Shown here one piece after another: positions 18,292-25,682 of a stretch of 64,000 nt of DNA (the first letter of the stretch is position 1; every line of letters begins with the position of its first letter). The position numbers and the translations under genes are program-made. The notes under the pieces are model-generated. The model saw only the letters and a list, made by a program, of their open reading frames with translations. It was not told the origin of the DNA and ran no database searches. The stretch lies in the NCBI RefSeq assembly GCF_900167465.1, contig NZ_FUWR01000004.1:123115-187114 (forward strand), written 5' to 3'. The stretch is from Trichlorobacter thiogenes (lineage in GTDB: Bacteria > Desulfobacterota > Desulfuromonadia > Geobacterales > Pseudopelobacteraceae).

Positions 18292-18389
18292 TGGCGGAAG
18301 CACACAGGAATCGAACCTGCCAAAGGAGTTTCTCACCCCTCTCAACGGTTTTGAAGACCGCGCGGACCACCAGCGTCCGATGTGCTTCC
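18292..18389 (-). tRNA. selC: tRNA-Sec (anticodon TCA)
   Basis: Minus strand. The body is 18389-18295, followed by encoded CCA (18294-18292). The acceptor GGAAGCACA pairs with TGTGCTTCC; the T arm is GCAGGTTCGATTCCTGT; the anticodon loop sits in GCGGTCTTCAAAACCG, giving TCA, which reads UGA. The long variable arm (GTTGAGAGGGGTGAGAAACT region), the extended acceptor/T stack and the 95-base length are those of selenocysteine tRNA, so the organism should make selenoproteins. It is third in a minus-strand tRNA cluster. Confidence 0.93.
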
Positions 18390-18412
18390 ATTACAAAAAT
18401 ACTGTTGATACA

Positions 18413-18447
18413 ACAAAGGGCTAGATACAATATATCTAGCCCTTTGT
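18413..18447 (-). terminator. Hairpin between tRNA-Arg and selC
   Basis: A perfect 15-base stem (ACAAAGGGCTAGATA at 18413-18427, complement at 18433-18447) with a five-base loop. It could terminate or attenuate minus-strand transcription after tRNA-Arg or serve as a processing site within the cluster. No long T run follows directly. Confidence 0.5.
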
Positions 18448-18452
18448 CTATA

Positions 18453-18529
18453 TGGCGCGCTTGGAGAGATTCGAACTCCCGACACCCAGATTCGTAGTCT
18501 GGTACTCTATCCAGCTGAGCTACAAGCGC
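18453..18529 (-). tRNA. tRNA-Arg (anticodon ACG)
   Basis: Minus strand, 74-base body plus encoded CCA (18455-18453). The acceptor GCGCTTG pairs with CAAGCGC; the anticodon stem-loop CCAGACTACGAATCTGG gives ACG, decoded after A34-to-inosine editing by TadA, whose gene is at 38.2-38.6 kb. The T arm GGGAGTTCGAATCTCTC is standard. Confidence 0.95.
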
Positions 18530-18545
18530 ATATTAACAGTGTAAG

Positions 18546-18638
18546 TGGCGGAGAGAGAGGGATTCGAACCCTCGATACCGGTTTCCCAGTATACTCGCTT
18601 AGCAGGCGAGCGCCTTCGACCTACTCGGCCATCTCTCC
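18546..18638 (-). tRNA. tRNA-Ser (anticodon GCT)
   Basis: Minus strand, 90-base body plus encoded CCA (18548-18546). The acceptor GGAGAGA pairs with TCTCTCC; the anticodon stem-loop CTCGCCTGCTAAGCGAG gives GCT; a long variable arm (TATACTGGGAAACCGGTA) marks a class II tRNA. It is first in the Ser-Arg-Sec cluster. Confidence 0.96.
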
Positions 18639-18657
18639 CTGTGCAAAAGGACTTACA

Positions 18658-18686
18658 GATATACGTGATTCTGGTGCTAATTGCAA
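18658..18686 (-). promoter_or_regulatory. Promoter of the Ser-Arg-Sec tRNA cluster
   Basis: Minus strand: TTGCAA (18686-18681), exactly 17 bases, then TATATC (18663-18658), about 20 bases upstream of tRNA-Ser. The spacing and boxes fit a sigma-70 promoter. Confidence 0.6.
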
Positions 18687-18722
18687 TAATTTTGTGCTGT
18701 AGGATTGATGATAAATAATCGG

Positions 18723-19310
18723 CTATCGACCCTTCTTAAGATCAACAAGAATCAACTTTGCTACAGCTTTTAATGTCTCAAAAACACCTTCACCCGTTGA
18801 GGCACATGCCTCAAAATCCGGTACATTGGTTGGGTTTAACTCTCTGCGAAGCTCTTCAACAGAGACCGCATTGGGGAGGTCTCGCTTGTTGTATTGTACG
18901 ACATAGGGAAGCTTGTCAAGGTCGTAGCCTTGTTCTTTAAGGTTATGGCGAAGGTTGTCCAGGGATTCGACGTTTGCGTCCATCCGCTCTTCCTGGGAGT
19001 CTGCAACATAGACGATGCCGTCAACACCTTTCAGGATCAGTTTACGGGAGGCATCATAAAAGACCTGACCAGGAACAGTGTAGAGATGGAAGCGGGTTTT
19101 AAAACCTCTGATTTCGCCAAGTGCGAGTGGGAGGAAGTCAAAGAAAAGCGTTCTTTCAGTCTCGGTTGCCAGGCTGATCATCTTGCCTTTTGCTTCAGGG
19201 GCTGTTTTGGCGTAGACATGTTGCAAGTTGGTCGTCTTACCACAGAGTCCTGGGCCGTAATAGACGATTTTGCAGTTTATCTCGCGTGAAGCATAGTTAA
19301 TGAAAGACAT
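18723..19310 (-). CDS. mglA: MglA-family small GTPase
   Basis: A 195-residue Ras-like GTPase; in myxobacteria MglA sets cell polarity and drives gliding and type IV pilus motility. Seen: P loop [10 protein letters not shown] (residues 19-28), the switch region [11 protein letters not shown], the MglA-typical [16 protein letters not shown] in place of the common DxxG, and the base-recognition NKRD. It is the second gene after the roadblock protein, which acts as its GAP. The Gly/Cys P loop is standard for MglA rather than for Ras. Polarity function here is inferred from the family. Confidence 0.93.
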   Translation of the reverse strand: MSFINYASREINCKIVYYGPGLCGKTTNLQHVYAKTAPEAKGKMISLATETERTLFFDFLPLALGEIRGFKTRFHLYTVPGQVFYDASRKLILKGVDGIVYVADSQEERMDANVESLDNLRHNLKEQGYDLDKLPYVVQYNKRDLPNAVSVEELRRELNPTNVPDFEACASTGEGVFETLKAVAKLILVDLKKGR

Positions 19311-19334
19311 TGCGGCGCACCTCGGTGAGACTGA

Positions 19335-19823
19335 TTAGCTGAAAAGGTTGTCGATATCGTCATCCGTAATTTCAGCAAAGGGGAATGAAGTGCCTGATTT
19401 TACTTTTTCATCAGACTTTTTCATCAGCTTTTCAAAAATAACGGAGAGTTCTTCTGATGCCTTTTTGACCCGTAAGCGAACCAGACCAAGCGAAGAGCGG
19501 TTGTCAAACAGAACAACCAGGATGACACGTCCACCGACAATTGAAATATGGAGGTTGTCTTTCTCTCCTTCGTGAAAAAGGATTGAAAACTCTTTCTCGC
19601 CAATTAGTTTGGCTAATCCGCCTGTTGCAGCGATATTACCAGCAGTCAGAGATGCCAACGAGGTGGTATCAAAACGCTCGGTTTCGCCAACACCAGAGAT
19701 TAGCTGGCCGTTTTTATCAACAAGGAAAATTACCTTTGAGTTAGAGTCTTTGAGAAGTCGCTCAATGACAACATTTATTTCTTGAAACTCTTCGTCATAC
19801 ATGACCATCTGCGAGTTGGACAT
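19335..19823 (-). CDS. mglB: MglB-family roadblock/LC7 protein
   Basis: A 162-residue protein with one roadblock/LC7 fold (residues 10-115: IERLLKDSNSKVIFLVDKNG, then LTAGNIAATGGLAKLIGEKEF), the family of GTPase-activating partners of MglA. I start at the ATG 19823 because AAGGAG lies eight bases upstream; an upstream in-frame extension to 19907 has no ribosome binding site. A charged, helical C-terminal tail follows the domain. It lies 24 bases ahead of mglA on the same strand. Confidence 0.9.
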   Translation of the reverse strand: MSNSQMVMYDEEFQEINVVIERLLKDSNSKVIFLVDKNGQLISGVGETERFDTTSLASLTAGNIAATGGLAKLIGEKEFSILFHEGEKDNLHISIVGGRVILVVLFDNRSSLGLVRLRVKKASEELSVIFEKLMKKSDEKVKSGTSFPFAEITDDDIDNLFS

Positions 19824-19959
19824 GTGAATCTCCTTATCACCTGCAACGAGTCGGCTGCGTATCGACAACCACCGAATTTGTATAGCAGAACAGTGGCATT
19901 GATTCAAGTTGATTTAACCAAATAATAGTCTTGTTAAAAGGCGACTAGATCAGGAGTTC

Positions 19960-19988
19960 TTGAGTTTTGTGCTGAATTCACCTACGAT
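19960..19988 (+). promoter_or_regulatory. Probable promoter of the radical SAM gene
   Basis: TTGAGT (19960-19965), 17 bases, TACGAT (19983-19988), 29 bases before the start codon. It lies between the divergent mglB and radical SAM genes. Confidence 0.45.
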
Positions 19989-20017
19989 AAGCCGAAAATG
20001 TCTGAAAAGAGGATGAT

Positions 20018-21082
20018 ATGGCATCTGAATATATACCAAAATGGATAGCATGGGAGACGACACAACGCTGTAATCTGCGTTGTGTGCATTGTCGTTGTTC
20101 TTCCGAGTTAAATTCCTCTGAGGGGGATTTTAGCACAGCAGAGGGCAAGCGATTACTTGAGGAAATTGCCGCGTTTTCAAAGCCGGTAATCGTTTTGTCA
20201 GGCGGCGAGCCGCTGATGCGGCCGGATATTTTTGAGTTGGCTGAGCATGGCACCTCACTCGGTCTGCGGATGTGCATGGCAACTAATGGCGCGTTGGTAA
20301 CAGATGAAGTGTGCGCCAAGATGAAGCAGGCGGATATCAAGATGGTCTCGTTGTCTCTTGATGGTTCTACAGCCGCTATTCATGATGATTTTAGGCAGTG
20401 TGAAGGAGCCTTTGAAGGTGTCATCCGTGCTGCAGAGACGTTTCGTCGAAATGGCCAAAAGTTCCTGATTAACTCATCTTTTACCAAGCGAAATCAGCAC
20501 GATATTGCTGATACCTTTAAGCTTGCCAAGTCGCTTGGTGCCACCGCTTGGTACATGTTTATGATTGTACCCACTGGACGTGGTGAAGAGATTATGAATG
20601 AGCTGATCAGTAAAGAAGACTATGAAGAAATTCTTGAATGGCACTACCAGCAAGAGAAGCTTGAAGACGATATATTGATGCGACCCACCTGTGCGCCACA
20701 TTATTACCGGTTTGTGCCGCAACGCGCGAAGCAGGAGGGGATAAAGTTTGAGCGGCGTAGCCTTACGTTCTCAACCGGTGGTGGAAAAGGTTGTATTGCC
20801 GCGCAGACAATCTGTCTGATCGACTGTTTTGGTAATGTAAAGCCCTGCTCTTACTTTCACCGCGTGGCAGGAAATGTAAAAACAACGCCTTTCCGTGAAA
20901 TCTGGGAGAACTCTGAAATATTTAAAGATCTTCGTGATTTCAAAGCTTATAAAGGCAAGTGTGGCGAATGTGAATTTATTAACGTGTGTGGTGGCTGCAG
21001 GGCCAGGGCAGATGCAGTTTATGGTGACTATATGGCAGAAGAACCGTTCTGTAACTATGTGCCAATTCGGTCGCTGAAGTAA
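20018..21082 (+). CDS. Radical SAM/SPASM protein, AhbD/NirJ-like
   Basis: A 354-residue protein. The radical SAM cluster motif CNLRCVHC (about residues 18-25) is preceded by WIAWETTQR, a start typical of heme-pathway members. The C-terminal SPASM-type region has cysteines in [42 protein letters not shown] and EPFCNYVP. The family includes NirJ (heme d1) and AhbC/AhbD, which finish heme by the siroheme route in anaerobes. The C-terminal wording is closest to AhbD (Fe-coproporphyrin III decarboxylase) as I know it, but the exact substrate cannot be fixed from sequence. It stands alone, downstream of its own promoter and upstream of tRNA-Phe. Confidence 0.75.
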   Translation: MASEYIPKWIAWETTQRCNLRCVHCRCSSELNSSEGDFSTAEGKRLLEEIAAFSKPVIVLSGGEPLMRPDIFELAEHGTSLGLRMCMATNGALVTDEVCAKMKQADIKMVSLSLDGSTAAIHDDFRQCEGAFEGVIRAAETFRRNGQKFLINSSFTKRNQHDIADTFKLAKSLGATAWYMFMIVPTGRGEEIMNELISKEDYEEILEWHYQQEKLEDDILMRPTCAPHYYRFVPQRAKQEGIKFERRSLTFSTGGGKGCIAAQTICLIDCFGNVKPCSYFHRVAGNVKTTPFREIWENSEIFKDLRDFKAYKGKCGECEFINVCGGCRARADAVYGDYMAEEPFCNYVPIRSLK

Positions 21083-21089
21083 TTTGATG

Positions 21090-21118
21090 TTGACAGACGC
21101 TCTGACAACCTTTATAAA
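21090..21118 (+). promoter_or_regulatory. Promoter of tRNA-Phe
   Basis: TTGACA (21090-21095), 17 bases, TATAAA (21113-21118), placing the start just before the tRNA at 21131. This is the best sigma-70 match in the window. Confidence 0.75.
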
Positions 21119-21130
21119 CAAAAGCTCTTC

Positions 21131-21206
21131 GCCCGGATAGCTCAGTAGGTAGAGCAGTGGACTGAAAATCCACGTGTCGCTGGTTCGACTCCGGCTCCGG
21201 GCACCA
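21131..21206 (+). tRNA. tRNA-Phe (anticodon GAA)
   Basis: A 76-base tRNA with encoded CCA (21204-21206). The acceptor GCCCGGA pairs with TCCGGGC; the anticodon stem-loop GTGGACTGAAAATCCAC gives GAA; the T arm is GCTGGTTCGACTCCGGC. Confidence 0.97.
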
Positions 21207-21214
21207 TGAAATTC

Positions 21215-21250
21215 AAGAGGCTATGTCAGATGACATAGCCTCTTTTTTTT
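21215..21250 (+). terminator. Terminator of tRNA-Phe
   Basis: A 14-base stem (AAGAGGCTATGTCA at 21215-21228 with 21231-21244) with a two-base loop that leads into an eight-T run (21243-21250). A textbook intrinsic terminator. Confidence 0.92.
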
Positions 21251-21262
21251 ATGGGAAAAGAA

Positions 21263-21293
21263 AAAGGCTTACAGATCTGCTCTGTAAGCCTTT
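21263..21293 (-). terminator. Minus-strand terminator, probably the original one of tRNA-Ser(CGA)
   Basis: A 13-base perfect stem (AAAGGCTTACAGA at 21263-21275 with 21281-21293) and five-base loop. On the minus strand it runs into TTTTTCTTTTC. It lies directly beyond the 12-base tRNA-Ser 3' fragment at 21298-21309, as expected if the island separated tRNA-Ser from its native terminator. Confidence 0.7.
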
Positions 21294-21297
21294 AAAT

Positions 21298-21309
21298 GGG
21301 GCAGGGATT
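21298..21309. repeat. Distal attachment repeat of the island (att core)
   Basis: GGGGCAGGGATT here is repeated exactly at 38024-38035 inside the 3' end of tRNA-Ser(CGA), 16.7 kb away, beside the integrase. A 12-base match at just this place is unlikely by chance. The remaining tRNA 3' bases (TGGCGGA side) are not conserved here, so the fragment has decayed or the crossover core is short. Confidence 0.7.
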
Positions 21310-21367
21310 TTAATTGATTTGTAGTCTGTTGATATTACATAATATTATTTTATGAATAGACTGAAAA

Positions 21368-21390
21368 ACCGCAAAAAAGACCGTAAAAAA
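21368..21390. promoter_or_regulatory. Possible integrase arm-type sites (distal end)
   Basis: ACCGCAAAAAA (21368-21378) and ACCGTAAAAAA (21380-21390) lie in direct order 60-80 bases inside the distal island end. The second occurs as an inverted copy at 37851-37861 and nearly again at 37898-37907, at the integrase end. Repeats of this kind at both ends fit integrase arm binding. The rest of 21310-21455 shows no gene. Confidence 0.4.
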
Positions 21391-21455
21391 TCTAGCGCTT
21401 TATGCATTTGCTGCCACAAAAAGAGTAAAAACTAAACTGCGCACCTGTGCCAACT

Positions 21456-21845
21456 TTACAACAGATTAACGGTAACGTCATCAAACTTTCCGGCCCTGAA
21501 GTAATCAACAAAATTGGATTGATACAGTCCCCACAGTTCAACCGCCTCTTCCAGATCGAAATACATTCCGGTTTGACCGCATTCCCCGGCAGCAAAATCC
21601 CAATCCATTCCCTTCACCAGCTCGGCGTATGGGCCTGAACCGACATAGGTAAAATCTGTCACGTAGATAACCTGGCTATCGCGGATCATAACCTCAACCG
21701 GTCTGTATCCGCCTTTTTCAACAGAATACTCTGAACTCCTGAAACTGATGATGTAATCACCTTTTTCTTTCGCTAAACTACTCAGTATATCCTCTAAATC
21801 CTTGTTAATAGAATATTCAGCCGGACTATTCGCTATTTTCAGCAT
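21456..21845 (-). CDS. DUF2787-like protein of unknown function
   Basis: A 129-residue soluble acidic protein. The central stretch SFRSSEYSVEKGGYRPVEV, then VIYVTDFTYVGSG and AELVKGMDWDF, follows the pattern I associate with DUF2787 proteins, which occur on mobile elements and plasmids; this assignment is by memory of the pattern, not by search. It begins immediately downstream of the metallophosphoesterase gene (no gap) on the same strand, so the two are probably cotranscribed. It is the outermost gene of the island. Confidence 0.6.
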   Translation of the reverse strand: MLKIANSPAEYSINKDLEDILSSLAKEKGDYIISFRSSEYSVEKGGYRPVEVMIRDSQVIYVTDFTYVGSGPYAELVKGMDWDFAAGECGQTGMYFDLEEAVELWGLYQSNFVDYFRAGKFDDVTVNLL

Positions 21846-22595
21846 TTACAATCTCCTTACTCGCTCCCAATGGCATTGAAACTTTCCAACTTCTTTCTCA
21901 ACGTGAAAATGACCGAAATGCCACATCTTGAAATCAAGCCGCTGGTATATTGCTTCAAGCATATCTTCAACTGGATCAGGAACCCTGCTTGAACCCTGCA
22001 GGAAGTGTTTCCTTTGGCTCTTTGGACAGGTATGGCTTATGACGTAATCAACTTTCCACCCAACTCTATCAAGATTCCGGCAAGCAGTTTCAAAATCCTC
22101 TGCAGTTGGTATCTCTTCAGGCCACCAATCAATGCCCTCCTTGCGGGGAGGTGCATAATCAAACCCGCCACCCCACGCCAGAGATTTTACTTTTGTGCCA
22201 AAACGATCATGGCTGCTTGAACCGCCGAAGGCCAAGAAGCGCTTCCCCTCAATTTGGAAAATCTCCCCACGCTTCAGGTAATAGACATGTTCCCTGATTT
22301 TGTACGCTTTTCCCTCAAACAGCTCCACGATGGGGAACTCACCACCAAACAAACGGGCAAAATTTTCATGGTTGCCATCAACCGCCAGCCACAACACACG
22401 TTGCCGAAGTTTTTGTTCTAAAAACGAATCTTCGTTTTTTCGGTGTTTTTCGTTTGTATGATAATCATGCCACCATACCCCGCCCAAATCCCCGCAGCAG
22501 AAGCAGATGTCACCCCTCTTTGCAGGCTTGAACCGAGCAGAGGAAATATGATAGGCAGAATCCCCGCCATGCAGATCACCTGTAATCCAAATCAT
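21846..22595 (-). CDS. Calcineurin-like metallophosphoesterase
   Basis: A 249-residue protein with all hallmark metal motifs in order: GDLHGG (residues 6-11), GDLGG, GNHEN, SHTCP and GHFH. These ligate the binuclear metal centre of the calcineurin-like phosphoesterases, which cleave phosphomono- or diesters in proteins, nucleotides or nucleic acids. The substrate cannot be told. I start at ATG 22595 (MIWITGDLHGG), with AAGGA about nine bases upstream. It sits in the island next to the restriction operon but on the other strand and forms a pair with the DUF2787-like gene. Confidence 0.85.
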   Translation of the reverse strand: MIWITGDLHGGDSAYHISSARFKPAKRGDICFCCGDLGGVWWHDYHTNEKHRKNEDSFLEQKLRQRVLWLAVDGNHENFARLFGGEFPIVELFEGKAYKIREHVYYLKRGEIFQIEGKRFLAFGGSSSHDRFGTKVKSLAWGGGFDYAPPRKEGIDWWPEEIPTAEDFETACRNLDRVGWKVDYVISHTCPKSQRKHFLQGSSRVPDPVEDMLEAIYQRLDFKMWHFGHFHVEKEVGKFQCHWERVRRL

Positions 22596-22659
22596 CACAC
22601 ATATCCTTTCTGTGAAGATCGCCAACTATGATTGCCCTAATTCCCCCTAAAATGAAAAA

Positions 22660-22697
22660 GCCCCCACCTGCGGTAAAATAAAACCGAAGGTGGAGGC
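22660..22697 (-). terminator. Minus-strand hairpin terminator
   Basis: Arms 22660-22674 and 22683-22697 pair over about 13 positions with two mismatches, and on the minus strand TTTTTCATTTT follows. It lies 90 bases after the small ORF at 22788-22991 and just before the metallophosphoesterase gene, implying real minus-strand transcription from the hsdM upstream region. Confidence 0.6.
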
Positions 22698-22787
22698 AAT
22701 CCGAACCTTGCACAACGTTACTGTTGTTAAATATAGGCTATTTATCTATGTTTTTCAATTGTCTTTAAGAGTATTAGGCTTGATTGG

Positions 22788-22991
22788 TTAACCTTTTTGG
22801 GCGCAAACAGGTGGATTGCTCATGTCAAGCGACAGCAGATTCCTACCATTTATGATTACATGTGCGCCCGCTGCTATTACATTATCCCTGTCAGCATGAC
22901 AGAATACTTCCTGGCAGCTATTGATATAAGCCGGTTTCGTCTTATCAATGATTGCAATTACCCCTGACTGAACGTAAAATTCCGATCTCAT
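22788..22991 (-). CDS. Small ORF divergent from hsdM, unknown
   Basis: A 67-residue reading frame (opens MRSEFYVQSGVIAIIDKT) with two cysteines and no recognisable domain. Support: an AGGA-type ribosome site six bases before the ATG, a balanced amino-acid composition, and a good terminator downstream on the same strand. Against: short, unknown to me, and its start overlaps the hsdM leader. It may be a remnant of a longer gene or a small regulator of the restriction operon; nothing in the sequence shows which. Confidence 0.35.
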   Translation of the reverse strand: MRSEFYVQSGVIAIIDKTKPAYINSCQEVFCHADRDNVIAAGAHVIINGRNLLSLDMSNPPVCAQKG

Positions 22992-23011
22992 TCCATCCTG
23001 TAAGGAACCTC

Positions 23012-24466
23012 ATGTTTGAACAAGCCTTCAAGAATATAGACGACGTTCTCTGGAAAGAGGCCGGTTGCGGTAGTGAGCTGGATTATGCAGAGCAGACTTC
23101 ATGGCTCTTGTTCCTGAAATACCTTGACGGGCTGGAGCAGGACAAGTCAATGGAAGCGGAGTTGGAAGGTAAGGCCTACAGCTTTATCCTTGATGAGCCG
23201 TATCGCTGGGATGTCTGGGCAGCCCCCAAGACAGCAGACGGCAAGCTCGACCACAACAAGGCATTAACCGGTGATGACCTGCGGGATTTTGTAGACCGCA
23301 AGCTGTTCCCCTACCTACACGGTTTTAAGCAGAAGGCCAGTGGCCCCAACACCATAGAATACAAGATCGGCGAGATATTTGGCGAGATCAAGAACAAGAT
23401 CCACAGCGGCTACAACCTGCGGGAAATCATCGACCATATAGATGAACTCCGTTTCCGCTCCCAGACCGAGAAACATGAACTCTCCCACCTCTACGAAGTC
23501 AAGATCAAAAACATGGGTAATGCAGGTCGCAACGGCGGCGAGTATTACACCCCCCGCCCGTTGATCCGTGCCATTGTGCAGGTGGTTAAGCCACAGATCG
23601 GACAACGTGTCTATGATGGTGCAGTCGGTTCAGCAGGCTTCTTGTGCGAGGCGTTTGACTACCTGAAGAATCAGTCAGGCATGACCACTGACCAGGTAAA
23701 GACCCTGCAAGAGCGTACCTTCTACGGCAAAGAAAAGAAGTCGCTAGCCTACGTGATTGCCATCATGAACATGATCCTGCATGGCATTGAAACCCCTAAC
23801 ATCATCCACACCAACACCCTGGCCGAGAATCTGGCTGATATTCAGGAAAAAGATCGCTTTGACATCATCCTTGCCAATCCTCCCTTTGGTGGTAAGGAGC
23901 GCAAAGAGGTACAGCAGAACTTCCCAATCCGTACCGGCGAGACCGCCTTCCTGTTCCTGCAGCACTTTATCAAGATGCTGAAAGCTGGTGGTAGGGCTGG
24001 CGTGGTGATCAAGAACACCTTCCTCTCCAATACTGACAATGCTTCGGTCAGCCTGCGCAAGCTGCTGCTGGAATCATGCAACCTGCATACGGTGCTGGAT
24101 TGTCCTGGTGGTACCTTCCAAGGCGCAGGTGTTAAGACCGTGGTGCTGTTCTTCGAGAAAGGGGCACCCACCCGTAAGGTCTGGTACTACTCCCTTGATC
24201 CTGGTCGTAACATGGGCAAGACCAACCCGCTGAACGATGCTGACATGGCCGAGTTTATCGAACTGCAACAAACCAAGGCTGACTCCCCCAAAAGCTGGAG
24301 TGTGGATGTAACTGGCATTGATACCGCTACCTATGACCTGTCGGTGAAGAACCCTGACGCTGGCGAAGTCATTACCCATCGCACCCCGCAGGAGATCATG
24401 GACGAGATAGCCGTACTGGATGCCGAGAGTGCGGAAGTGCTGGCGAAGATCAGAGCGTTGCTATGA
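23012..24466 (+). CDS. hsdM: Type I restriction-modification DNA methyltransferase subunit
   Basis: A 484-residue N6-adenine methyltransferase. Seen: an N-terminal helical HsdM domain (residues 1-140, opening MFEQAFKNIDDVLWKEAG), a SAM-binding region (YTPRPLIRAIVQVVKPQIGQRVYDGAVGSAGFL) and the catalytic NPPF motif in IILANPPFGGKERKE. It methylates the host recognition site and, with HsdS and HsdR, forms the restriction complex. The start is ATG 23012, with TAAGGA seven bases upstream; the longer in-frame extension to 22952 lacks a site. It overlaps hsdS by four bases (ATGA). Its base composition is near the chromosomal one. Confidence 0.96.
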   Translation: MFEQAFKNIDDVLWKEAGCGSELDYAEQTSWLLFLKYLDGLEQDKSMEAELEGKAYSFILDEPYRWDVWAAPKTADGKLDHNKALTGDDLRDFVDRKLFPYLHGFKQKASGPNTIEYKIGEIFGEIKNKIHSGYNLREIIDHIDELRFRSQTEKHELSHLYEVKIKNMGNAGRNGGEYYTPRPLIRAIVQVVKPQIGQRVYDGAVGSAGFLCEAFDYLKNQSGMTTDQVKTLQERTFYGKEKKSLAYVIAIMNMILHGIETPNIIHTNTLAENLADIQEKDRFDIILANPPFGGKERKEVQQNFPIRTGETAFLFLQHFIKMLKAGGRAGVVIKNTFLSNTDNASVSLRKLLLESCNLHTVLDCPGGTFQGAGVKTVVLFFEKGAPTRKVWYYSLDPGRNMGKTNPLNDADMAEFIELQQTKADSPKSWSVDVTGIDTATYDLSVKNPDAGEVITHRTPQEIMDEIAVLDAESAEVLAKIRALL

Positions 24467-25671
24467 AGGCAGGGTGGAGAACAAGCACATTAGGAGAAGT
24501 CTCCTCCTTTCTCAATAGGGGCATTTCTCCGAAGTACCTTGAAACTGGTGGTGTATGTGTATTGAATCAGAAGTGCATCCGTGACCACCGAATTAATTTT
24601 GAATCGTCACGACGACATGATGAACAGGCTAAAAAGGTCGGAGGGGATAGATTCATACAAGCGGGTGATGTCCTTGTCAACTCAACTGGAACGGGAACTC
24701 TTGGCCGTGTTGCACAACTCAGAGAGGCACCACCTGAGCCAACAACAGTTGATTCCCATGTAACCATAGTTAGGCCGATACCGAGCAAGTTCTATCCTGA
24801 GTTTTTTGGTTACATGATGGTGGTCATTGAGGACGCTATCAAGGAAGCCGGTGAGGGCTGCGGAGGACAAACAGAATTAGCCCGCTCCGTTTTGGCTGAA
24901 AAGTTCTCCGTACACTATCCCGATTCTATTTCCGAACAGCAACGCATCGTCACCATCCTTGATGAAGCGTTTGAAGGCATCGCCACCGCCAAGGCCAATG
25001 CAGAGAAGAACCTGCAGAATGCCCGTGCGCTGTTTGAAAGCCACCTGCAAGCGGTGTTTTCTCAGCGGGGTGAGGGGTGGGTGGAGAAACGGCTCGACGA
25101 AATTTGCACATTCAGTAGTGGTGGCACGCCGTCAAAAAGCAATAGTAGTTATTGGAACGGCAAGATACCTTGGGTTTCGGGCCGGGATATGAAATCAACC
25201 CAACTGTCCGATTCGTTTCTGCACATTTCAAAGTCAGCGGTTGAGGAATCCTCAACCCGCATGGCTCCTGCAGGAGATTTGCTGGTTCTTGTGCGCGGAA
25301 TGGGGTTAGCGCATGGAGCCCAAATTGCTGAGTTAACGGTTCCATGTGCTTTCAATCAGGACATCAGAGGAATCCACTCGAATAGTGACTTGATACCCCG
25401 TTATCTCCTGTTTGCGCTTCGAGACAGGATCAATTCTAGCGACACGGTCTTGAGTAATGCGGCTCACGGAACACTCAAGATAGATTCGGATGAACTACAG
25501 AAGGTGAAGATTCCTTATCCTCCATGCGAAGTTCAGCAAAGAATTGTATCCACTATTGACTCCCTCTCGGAAGAAACCCAACGTCTTGAGTCGATATACC
25601 AGCAGAAACTCTCCGCACTAGACGCGCTGAAGAAGTCGCTGCTGGATCAAGCCTTCACCGGCCAGCTATAA
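24463..25671 (+). CDS. hsdS: Type I restriction-modification specificity subunit
   Basis: A 402-residue DNA-recognition subunit with the usual two-fold plan: target domain 1 (residues about 1-155), helical spacer (156-205, QQRIVTILDEAFEGIATAKANAEKN), target domain 2 (206-360, opening WVEKRLDEICTFSSGGTPSK) and a second spacer (QQRIVSTIDSLSEETQRLESIYQQKL). The two spacers are recognisable copies. Each target domain reads half of a bipartite site; the site cannot be predicted here. Translation is coupled to hsdM by ATGA. I see no inverted repeats or partial hsdS copies that would allow switching. Confidence 0.95.
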   Translation: MKAGWRTSTLGEVSSFLNRGISPKYLETGGVCVLNQKCIRDHRINFESSRRHDEQAKKVGGDRFIQAGDVLVNSTGTGTLGRVAQLREAPPEPTTVDSHVTIVRPIPSKFYPEFFGYMMVVIEDAIKEAGEGCGGQTELARSVLAEKFSVHYPDSISEQQRIVTILDEAFEGIATAKANAEKNLQNARALFESHLQAVFSQRGEGWVEKRLDEICTFSSGGTPSKSNSSYWNGKIPWVSGRDMKSTQLSDSFLHISKSAVEESSTRMAPAGDLLVLVRGMGLAHGAQIAELTVPCAFNQDIRGIHSNSDLIPRYLLFALRDRINSSDTVLSNAAHGTLKIDSDELQKVKIPYPPCEVQQRIVSTIDSLSEETQRLESIYQQKLSALDALKKSLLDQAFTGQL

Positions 25672-25682
25672 GGACGTAATGA

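Noticed and set aside
24463..25671. Possible shuffling of hsdS target domains
   Set aside because: No second hsdS fragment, recombinase or inverted repeat lies next to it; the only integrase belongs to the island ends.
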